Positions 31,653-40,122 of a DNA stretch of 40,122 bases are shown here, in pieces. This stretch comes from Sphingomonadaceae bacterium (GTDB taxonomy: Bacteria; Pseudomonadota; Alphaproteobacteria; Sphingomonadales; Sphingomonadaceae): positions 1 through 40,122 of the forward strand of contig CANJCQ010000037.1 of NCBI GenBank assembly GCA_947473355.1. The letters run 5' to 3'. A model generated the notes under the pieces. That model saw only the letters and a list, made by a program, of their open reading frames with translations. It ran no database searches and was not told the DNA's origin. The position numbers and the translations under genes are program-made. Positions within the stretch are counted from its first letter, which is position 1, and every line of letters starts with the position of its first letter.

Positions 31653-32678
31653 ATGCCAACCGATAGTTACAAGGCAGCAATTTTTCGCGGGCCCGGCAGC
31701 GTCGATGTTGTCGATCTGCCCTATCCGGAATGCGGGCCGGATGATGCGGTGGTGCGCAATCTGATGGCGGGGGTCTGCGGTTCGGATGTCTCGGCATATC
31801 GTCACGGCGGCGACGACCACATGGTTTGGCGGGACCACGAATTCGGCCATGAGGCGATCAGCGAGGTGGTCCAGTTGGGCAGCAATGTGAAGGGCCTGGC
31901 GCTGGGCGACCATGTCTTCGTCAATCAGGGTAAGGCGCTACGCGATATGAGCCGGATGGCCACGGTCGGTTCGTTCTCTGAATTCGTCCGCATTCCGCAA
32001 TGCGAGCCTGGCTATTCGCTGCTGCCGATCGACAATGCCATACCGGTTAAAACTGCCGTGCTGTTCGAGCCATTCGTGATCGGTGCGCGTGGCGCAAAGA
32101 GCCTCAACCCAGAGCCGGGCAAGAGTGCGATTGTGTTCGGGGCAGGGATCATCGGGCTGTCGGCGGCGATCATGTTGCAGTGGTATGGCTGCGACAAGGT
32201 GATGGTGGTCGATATCTCCGACTTTCGGCTGGAAAATGCCCGGCGAATGGGGCTGCTTGCCTGCAACTCGGCAAAGGAGGATCTTGTCTCGCGAGCCATG
32301 GCTGAATTTGGCAGTCAGCAGACTTTTTTCGGAGAGCGGTGCGGCGCCCAGCTTTATCTCGATGCGGTCGGGCTCAAACCGGCCATCGACAGCTTTGCGC
32401 AACTTGCCGGACGTGAGGCGAAGCTCGCCATTGTCGGCGTACATCACGAACCAGTGGCCATCGACTTGCTGGCGGTCTGCTATGGCAACTGGCACATCGG
32501 CGGCTGCGGCAACAGCGAGATCGAGGCGCTTCGGCCTGAGATCGAGGAAATGATGCTGTCGGGCCGCTACGACCTGTCTTCGCTGGTGACGCACGAATAT
32601 GGCGTCGAGCAGATCGCCGAGGCGCTGGTGATGGGCGGCAATGCGAAAGAAGCGCAAAAGGTGTGCATCGCTTTTTGA
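31653..32678 (+). CDS. Zinc-binding alcohol dehydrogenase family protein (no structural zinc lobe)
   Basis: This 341-residue MDR-family protein has catalytic zinc ligands C42 (GVCGSD) and H66/E67 (FGHEAISEV), and the Rossmann motif VFGAGIIGLSAA. The structural-zinc lobe with four cysteines, present in many alcohol dehydrogenases, is missing; the loop reads NQGKALRDMSRMATVG. It would oxidise an alcohol or reduce an aldehyde/ketone with NAD(P). ATG 31653 has GGAGAG 5 bases upstream. It lies 64 bp after the CDF gene and 63 bp before the LLM gene. These gaps are wide enough for separate promoters. Confidence 0.9.
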   Translation: MPTDSYKAAIFRGPGSVDVVDLPYPECGPDDAVVRNLMAGVCGSDVSAYRHGGDDHMVWRDHEFGHEAISEVVQLGSNVKGLALGDHVFVNQGKALRDMSRMATVGSFSEFVRIPQCEPGYSLLPIDNAIPVKTAVLFEPFVIGARGAKSLNPEPGKSAIVFGAGIIGLSAAIMLQWYGCDKVMVVDISDFRLENARRMGLLACNSAKEDLVSRAMAEFGSQQTFFGERCGAQLYLDAVGLKPAIDSFAQLAGREAKLAIVGVHHEPVAIDLLAVCYGNWHIGGCGNSEIEALRPEIEEMMLSGRYDLSSLVTHEYGVEQIAEALVMGGNAKEAQKVCIAF

Positions 32679-32741
32679 TGCTTGCGGGCGAAGCGATGGC
32701 GCTTCTAGAGTGGTGCCAAGGTAATCAATCCGGGAGAATGA

Positions 32742-33596
32742 ATGATGGTACCGAATATCGGACGCGTCGGCGTGTGGGCAATGGATCTGCGCTTCGGCGA
32801 TTCGGCGGCAATTGACGCAGCCGCGGCCGAGCTTGACGAGCTGGGCTATGGTGCGCTGTGGATCCCCGGCGGCATCGACGACGCCGTGCTTGGCGATGTC
32901 GACCGGCTGCTTTCGGCGACCAAGCGGATCGTCCTGGCTACCGGCATCATCAATATCTGGAAGCAGGAAGCCGCCGATGTCGCGGCCTGGTGGAAAGGTC
33001 AATCGGCAGAGCGGCAGGCGCGAGTCTGGCTTGGCATTGGCATTAGCCATGGCCCGATCATCGGCGAGGACTGGGCAAAGCCGATCGCCAAGACACGCTC
33101 ATGGCTCGAAGCGGCAGAAGCTGCCGGTCTTCCGGGCGACGCACTGTGTATCGCCGCGCTGGGGCCGCAGATGATGGCACTGGCCCGCGAGTCCACCGGC
33201 GGCGCGCATCCCTATCTGGTCGATGCCAGCCACACTGTCACAGCGCGCGGCATTCTCGGGCCCGGCAAGGTGCTGGCGCCGGAGCAGGGCGTGGTGCTGG
33301 AAAGCGATCCCGCCAAGGCCCGGGCGCTCGCGCGTGAGGCAATCAAGTTTTACACCAGCCTGCCGAACTACTGCAACAACTGGCGGCGGCTGGGCTATTC
33401 GGAAGAGGACATAGCCACCGTCAGCGACAGGCTGATCGACGGCATCTTCGCCTGGGGCAGTGCGGCCGCGATCGCCGGGCGGGTCAAGGCACACCACGAC
33501 GCCGGGGCGGACCATGTCTGCATTCAGGTGATCAGCGCCACCGGGCTGGACGGCTCGCGCGCAGCCTGGCGTGAACTGGCCGCAGTTCTGCTTTAG
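32742..33596 (+). CDS. LLM-class oxidoreductase (TIGR03620-like)
   Basis: This 284-residue TIM-barrel protein of the luciferase-like monooxygenase class has N-terminal IGRVGVWAMDLRF and the ARVWLGIGISHGPIIG stretch. Toward the C terminus is AHHDAGADHVCIQV, the typical last strand. Relatives use F420 or FMN. The TIGR03620 group is best known from actinobacteria but occurs in sphingomonads and often accompanies steroid or lipid catabolism. Two ATG codons (32742, 32745) follow GGGAGA. It ends convergently with the next gene, with a 4-bp overlap. Confidence 0.85.
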   Translation: MMVPNIGRVGVWAMDLRFGDSAAIDAAAAELDELGYGALWIPGGIDDAVLGDVDRLLSATKRIVLATGIINIWKQEAADVAAWWKGQSAERQARVWLGIGISHGPIIGEDWAKPIAKTRSWLEAAEAAGLPGDALCIAALGPQMMALARESTGGAHPYLVDASHTVTARGILGPGKVLAPEQGVVLESDPAKARALAREAIKFYTSLPNYCNNWRRLGYSEEDIATVSDRLIDGIFAWGSAAAIAGRVKAHHDAGADHVCIQVISATGLDGSRAAWRELAAVLL

Positions 33597-34168
33597 ATTA
33601 CCCGGCGCTGTGCCTGCAGTTCGATGACCTGGCCCAGGCTGAACAGGCCGCAGGCGATGATATCGGTATAGACAAAAGCCTGGATAATATCCTGCGATAG
33701 GGCAGCCGCGTCGCTCGGGCGTATTGCGCGAACTTGAAAGCGGCCTTGGAGTGCCGGGTCTGAACAGTGCTCCAGTGCATTCAGCACAGGTTCTATCGAC
33801 TCGAAGCTAGGGAAGCGCAGACCGAAATGCGGGATGCCATAGGGCAAGGTCTCGGCCTTGTAGCGATAGGCGGCAAGGGCCCCGGCAAGATCGGCATCCT
33901 TGCCGAGGGTGACACGCAGTTGTGCCTCGAGGGCGGCCTGCGCCGGGCGGATCTCGGAAAGATAAAGCACATTATTCATTCCATCCCGGTCGTTATCGTC
34001 GGGGTGGACGCAGATGTAGGTGCTGCCGGTCTCGTTGACCTGCGGGGTGGGGATTGCCGTGCAGCCGAGCAGGCGCATGAAGTCCATCGCCAGCTCGCGC
34101 TCGCCGCTCTGGTATAGCGTCTCGATGTGATTGAGGCCCTTGCCGTCATAGCCGCTATAGAGTCCCAC
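33593..34168 (-). CDS. Hypothetical protein of about 191 residues
   Basis: This soluble protein has no recognised family. It contains HIETLYQSGERELAMDFMRLLGC, STYICVHPDDNDRDGMNNVLYLSEI and PYGIPHFGLRFPSF, patterns that suggest a VOC (glyoxalase/dioxygenase) fold, but the metal ligands are not clear. The GTG start at 34168 has GGGAGG 5-7 bases upstream. An in-frame GTG at 34174 overlaps that site, so it is less likely. It may function with the convergent LLM gene, although the two are on opposite strands. Confidence 0.65.
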   Translation of the reverse strand: MGLYSGYDGKGLNHIETLYQSGERELAMDFMRLLGCTAIPTPQVNETGSTYICVHPDDNDRDGMNNVLYLSEIRPAQAALEAQLRVTLGKDADLAGALAAYRYKAETLPYGIPHFGLRFPSFESIEPVLNALEHCSDPALQGRFQVRAIRPSDAAALSQDIIQAFVYTDIIACGLFSLGQVIELQAQRRVI

Positions 34169-34256
34169 GCCCACCTCCCACTGGTTAGAGGGACAAGCCT
34201 AAGCCGGATCAATTGGCGAGGCAATTGGTGGCAAAATAGGGCGATTTGCGACGCGC

Positions 34257-34284
34257 AAAAAAAGGGCCGATATGAAACCGGCCC
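34257..34284 (-). terminator. Rho-independent terminator downstream of rimO
   Basis: On the minus strand, GGGCCG (34284-34279) pairs with CGGCCC (34269-34264) across a 9-base loop and is followed by seven T (34263-34257). It ends the rimO transcript. The rest of the 34169-34395 gap shows nothing else that I can name. Confidence 0.75.
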
Positions 34285-34395
34285 CTTGGAAGTTTGGGAG
34301 AGGATGCCTGATAGGCATGTATCAAATCGTCTCAACTGGCCCGTTTTTCAAGTGTAAACTGAGGTGGGCTTGTTGATAATTCCGCAATCCATCAG

Positions 34396-35790
<1,395 letters not shown>

Positions 35791-35859
35791 GCAGCGCGGC
35801 CCCTACACTGCCGGGCCGCTTTGCGCTACTGCCATGCTGCAAACGCGAAAGGTACGGAC

Positions 35860-36264
35860 ATGGGCCCGGTTAACTGGATAGCAGTGGTGCTGGCGGCGAA
35901 TCTCGCAGTCGCCTTGGGCATCGTCTGGCACGGGCCCTTGTTTCGCACCGGCAGGCCGCTGCTCGAAGGGCTCTCGGAAGACGGCAGCCGCAAGGCGCGC
36001 AGCTATGGCGCGGTGGTCATGGTCATGCTGATCGGGTCGACGATGCTGGGGCACAATTTTGCGCGGATCGGCGCGGCGACCCTGGCTGCCAAGCCTTGGC
36101 TCTATGCGATGCAATCGGGCGGGATTGCACTGGCCTTCGTCGTTCCGGCGGTGTGGCTGGTCCAGGCAAGGCTGGGTGTCAATACGCGCCAGCGTTTGAT
36201 CGACGGCGGATATTGGCTAGTGGCCTATCTGGTGATGGGCGCAACTTTCTGGGCGCTGAGCTGA
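35860..36264 (+). CDS. Small four-helix membrane protein (DUF1761-like)
   Basis: This 134-residue protein has four membrane segments (about residues 5-23, 50-67, 84-106 and 117-133). The N-terminal pattern AVVLAANLAVALGIVWHGPLF matches the DUF1761 type (x-W-Y-G-P-L-F). The function is unknown. ATG 35860 has a weak ribosome binding site. It is divergent from rimO and convergent with the M23 gene (6 bp between stops). Confidence 0.75.
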   Translation: MGPVNWIAVVLAANLAVALGIVWHGPLFRTGRPLLEGLSEDGSRKARSYGAVVMVMLIGSTMLGHNFARIGAATLAAKPWLYAMQSGGIALAFVVPAVWLVQARLGVNTRQRLIDGGYWLVAYLVMGATFWALS

Positions 36265-36270
36265 AGACAA

Positions 36271-37089
36271 TCAGCGTCGTGGCAGCAGCCGTGCCGGATC
36301 GACCGGGCGATTGTAGCGGCGGATTTCAAAGTGTAGCTCCGGCCCGCGTGCCTGGCCGCTGTGGCCGGAAAGCCCGACCCGCTCGCCCTGGCTGACCGCG
36401 TCGCCTTCTTTCACTGTGATCCGGCTGAGGAAGGCATAAGCGCTCTGCATGCCGCCGCCGTGGTCCACGACAACCAATTTGCCGAACTGGCGCGGTTCTT
36501 CCCCTGCGAACAACACTCTGCCAGCCGCGCTGGCGCGGACGGCAGTGCCATTGGGTACCGGGATATCGAGGCCTTCGTGGAAGTCTGCGCTGCGACCGCG
36601 CTGCGTAAACCCGCGGCGCACATTGCCATCCAGCGGCCAAGCAAAATGCAGGACGGGAGCCTTCACGCCCTGTGACGCACTTGCGGCCGGGGCTGTGGCG
36701 GTCTCCGCTGGCACTGCGATGACGCTGGGGATCAGCAATTTCTGGCCCGGTTTCACCGCAGCAACCGGATCGATCCCACTGGCCACAGCAATGTCCTGCC
36801 AAGGCACGCCATAGAGGTATGCAATGGTGAAGCGTGTATCGCCAGCCCCGACTGTGTGATGCCGGGTGCGCGGGATAGTGAGTTTCTGTCCGGCACGCAG
36901 GGCAAAAGGTGTTGTCAGGTGATTTGCTTCGATGATCAGGATGCGCGGCACCCCGGCGCGCTGGGCGACCCCGCTCAGCGTTTCACCGGCCTTGACGACA
37001 TGTTCCAGTTCCTGATCGGGCGGCAGCGCGGCCTCGCCAGCCGCAACCAGTAGCGGTGCCAAGGCCAGAAGCAGCTTGGGCCACCGCAT
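36271..37089 (-). CDS. NlpD-like LysM/M23 protein with a degenerate active site
   Basis: This 272-residue envelope protein has a signal peptide (residues 1-20). Two LysM repeats (about 29-73 and 78-121) bind peptidoglycan, and a linker precedes an M23/LytM domain (about 150-268). H171-x3-D175 (FHEGLDIP) is kept. The later ligands are lost: YAHL reads YAFL (F220), and the HLHFE motif reads ELHFE (E251). It is therefore probably an NlpD/EnvC-type amidase activator rather than a peptidase. Position next to surE is the typical nlpD context. Its ATG overlaps the surE stop by one base. Confidence 0.88.
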   Translation of the reverse strand: MRWPKLLLALAPLLVAAGEAALPPDQELEHVVKAGETLSGVAQRAGVPRILIIEANHLTTPFALRAGQKLTIPRTRHHTVGAGDTRFTIAYLYGVPWQDIAVASGIDPVAAVKPGQKLLIPSVIAVPAETATAPAASASQGVKAPVLHFAWPLDGNVRRGFTQRGRSADFHEGLDIPVPNGTAVRASAAGRVLFAGEEPRQFGKLVVVDHGGGMQSAYAFLSRITVKEGDAVSQGERVGLSGHSGQARGPELHFEIRRYNRPVDPARLLPRR

Positions 37090-37849
37090 CAGTGGTAACG
37101 CTCCGCCAGCGAGGTCAGCGATGCCTCGTGGGTGAAATCGAGCTGGAGCGGGGTGACTGCGACATAGCCGTCGGCAATCGCTTCGAGGTCGCTGGCATGT
37201 CCGGGGGTATGTTCGATGCCGTGCAGGCCGAACCAGAAATAGCGAAAGCCGCGCGGGTCCATGCCCTCGACAACCGAGCCGCGCGAATAGTCATGAAACC
37301 CCTGGCGAACCACTCTTATACCCCTCACCTTGTCGGCTGCTAACGGAGGGAAGTTGATATTGACCAGGGTTCGTGGGGCAAAGGGTGCGTTAAGCAAAGG
37401 GCGGATCGCCCGTTCTCCCCAGCTTTCCGCTGCTGCAAACGACACATCGTCGCCCATGCCTTCGCTGACATAGACCTGGCTCAGTGCGATCGAGCGAATG
37501 CCCGCCAGCGCGCCCTCGAATGCGGCGGAAACGGTCCCCGAATAGGTGACGTCGTCGCCCAGGTTGGCGCCGCGGTTGACCCCGGAAAGGATCAGCTCGG
37601 GCGGTTCGGGCATCAGCCGCTTGAGCGCCATGGTGACTGCGTCGGTCGGCGTGCCGGTGACCGAGAAGCGCCGATCCGAATGCTGTTTGAGCCGGACCGG
37701 GCGGGTGAGGGTAAGCGAATGGCCAGCGCCGGATTGTTCCTCATCCGGCGCGCAGATCCACACTTCATCCGAAAAGTGCGCCGCGATGCGCTCAAGCACG
37801 GCGAGTCCGGGAGCGTGGATGCCGTCGTCGTTGGTCAGCAGGATGCGCA

Positions 37850-37850
<1 letters not shown>
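37089..37850 (-). CDS. surE: 5'-nucleotidase SurE
   Basis: This 253-residue stationary-phase survival phosphatase has the N-terminal metal motif MRILLTNDDGIHAPGL (Asp pair) and SGVNRGANLGDDVTYSGTVSAAFEGALAG, which completes the metal and phosphate site. It dephosphorylates nucleoside monophosphates in the cytoplasm. ATG 37850 overlaps the serS stop by one base, and its own stop overlaps the start of the NlpD-like gene in the same way. Translation of the three genes is therefore coupled. Confidence 0.97.
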
Positions 37851-39187
<1,337 letters not shown>

Positions 39188-39388
39188 TCACGAGTAGGGA
39201 CCGTGCCAAAGGGTGTTTACCCCGATCAGACTGTAAAGCGGGCAGTAACGCAACACCCCGGTCACGAAGGGAACAAGCCCGAGCCAGCCCCAAGGGGTTT
39301 TTGGTCCGACAAATACAAGCGCGATGAGAGCCATCCCGACGAGGATTCTCAGGAACCGGTCGATACTGCCGACATTCTTCGTTAGCAT
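39188..39388 (-). CDS. DUF2892 (YgaP-type) small membrane protein
   Basis: This 66-residue protein begins MLTKNVGSIDRFLRILVGMALI, the exact layout of DUF2892/YgaP-TM proteins. It has two membrane helices (about 15-28 and 33-50) and the terminal motif CPLYSLIGVNT. The function is unknown; some are fused to rhodanese domains. ATG 39388 has GGAGG 6 bases upstream. An upstream ATG at 39400 would include that site. Confidence 0.92.
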   Translation of the reverse strand: MLTKNVGSIDRFLRILVGMALIALVFVGPKTPWGWLGLVPFVTGVLRYCPLYSLIGVNTLWHGPYS

Positions 39389-39465
39389 TTGAGCCTCCAT
39401 TTTCTGCAAGATAATCACGGTGCAGCATGGAGTGCATTGACAGCGATCAATCGGCGATCCGGATT

Positions 39466-39978
39466 TCAATAGTCCGTTTCGATATAGACTTTGGCCACTT
39501 CGACATTCTGTGCCGAGGCGACCGCGCCATTGTTGCATTCGGCCTTGTAGGCGAGGCCGGTGTCCACAGCAGGAATGTCGGTGGTGTAGCTGGTGTCGAG
39601 AACCACCGTGCCGGTGTAAATGTTGGTTACCCTGACAAAGATCGTCGTGGCTGCGCCTGGTGCACAGAAGATTACCAGATCAAAGCCGTGGGTGGTGTTG
39701 CGCGCCGCGCCCGAGCCGAGATCGACTTTGGTTGCCGTCCCTGTGCCGTCATTGCGATAAAGCTGCCAGTTGCCGGTATTGGCGTCTGTGGTATCAAAGC
39801 CCATGCCGATCATGTTGACCAGCGCGGCGACTGCGCCTGCGGTGGTCGCCAGCACAGCAGTTGAAGCGCACAGCCCGACGAATGATTGCGCTCCGTTGAC
39901 ATTCAGATCTTGCCCGAACTGTGCGCGGAAGAAAAAGCCCCCAAAGCCAGCCGCGCTGCCCCGGAACCACTGCGTGTA
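39466..39978 (-). pseudogene. Phage tail-like protein, C-terminal part, cut by IS630-type element
   Basis: The minus-strand frame is open from the IS630-type end (39977-39978) to TGA 39466. It includes QWFRGSAAGFGGFFFRAQFGQ, then a beta-rich region (GFDTTDANTGNWQLYRNDGTGTATKVDL) and a C-terminal GFDLVIFCAPGAATTIFVRVTN. This layout is common at the C terminus of phage tail or fibre proteins in alphaproteobacterial prophages. No start codon with a ribosome binding site is present in-frame, and the upstream part is replaced by the IS. A GTG at 39855 gives only a fragment. I treat it as an interrupted remnant. Confidence 0.65.
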
Positions 39979-40122
39979 ATACCAAACTGCGCTGTGGGTG
40001 ACTCACATGGGGGGATTCCCTGTCGGCTGAAAGTCTGAATCTATGAGGTTGTGCTTTGGAGGGCGCGATCATGGGTTCAGCGATTGGCTTGCGTGATGAT
40101 TTTGACGGCCCTGCATTGAGGC
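39979..40122 (+). mobile_element. Left end of an IS630-type insertion sequence (continues beyond window)
   Basis: The terminal repeat ATACCAAACTGCGCTG starts at 39979, right after a TA (39977-39978). The repeat matches the other end of the same IS type at positions 129-146. The transposase starts at 40071. The element disrupts the phage-tail-like gene. The window end falls inside it. Confidence 0.8.
40071..40122 (+). CDS. IS630-family transposase, N-terminal start (partial)
   Basis: ATG 40071 with GGAGGG upstream opens MGSAIGLRDDFDGPALR, the usual first residues of sphingomonad IS630-type transposases, just before their helix-turn-helix domain. Only 17 codons lie in the window. The transposase ending at the left edge (2-127) is of the same family. 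If the window is a whole contig, the two fragments may derive from one repeated IS at which assembly stopped. Confidence 0.75.
   Translation, partial: MGSAIGLRDDFDGPALR

Overview
The window looks like chromosome of a GC-rich alphaproteobacterium, most likely a member of the Sphingomonadales (Novosphingobium/Sphingobium-like). This rests on the secE-nusG-rplK-rplA block, the serS-surE-NlpD-like block, many catabolic oxidoreductases (two Baeyer-Villiger/FMO-type monooxygenases, GMC, LLM, TauD), a four-gene Anbu/ATP-grasp operon and strong GC bias. No rRNA or other decisive taxonomic marker is present, so the assignment is inference.

Layout. 1-1332 is mobile-element debris: the 3' end of an IS630-type element, a 176-bp remnant, a decayed IS5-type element, and then the 3' half of a tRNA-Trp gene that reads like the att end of an island lying to the left. 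A perfect 24-bp inverted repeat follows. 1.4-11.9 kb is an accessory catabolic region: a CxxC carboxymuconolactone-decarboxylase protein, a GDSL hydrolase, a type I BVMO, an MFS carrier, a translationally coupled minus-strand operon (amidohydrolase, GMC oxidoreductase, DUF35 OB-fold protein, cysteine-less thiolase) and a divergent sulfotransferase. 11.9-16.7 kb holds a secreted protein and the Anbu-type proteasome-like peptidase with transglutaminase, alpha-E and circularly permuted ATP-grasp genes. 16.9-18.4 kb is a polytopic membrane protein.

18.5-22.6 kb is the secE-nusG / rplK-rplA block, split between nusG and rplK by about 2.2 kb of foreign-looking DNA. That DNA encodes a JAMM-like protein with its own near-consensus promoter and, 2 bp downstream, a very AT-rich four-helix membrane protein. 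I read this as a candidate toxin/immunity or effector/partner pair and consider it the most interesting item in the window. A terminator follows rplA, so rplJ-rplL are not adjacent.

22.8-34.2 kb holds metabolic and envelope genes: fasciclin (with a hairpin over its ribosome binding site), tannase-family esterase, TauD-type dioxygenase behind a 16-bp palindrome, cupin, UbiC-like protein, CinA-like protein, EtaA-like monooxygenase, CorA, CDF, zinc alcohol dehydrogenase and LLM oxidoreductase. 34.4-39.4 kb is housekeeping: rimO, then serS-surE-NlpD-like M23 in a one-base-overlap operon, and a DUF2892 protein. 39.5-40.1 kb is a phage-tail-like gene interrupted by an IS630-type element whose start codon lies at the right edge. 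Both window ends therefore lie in the same type of IS.
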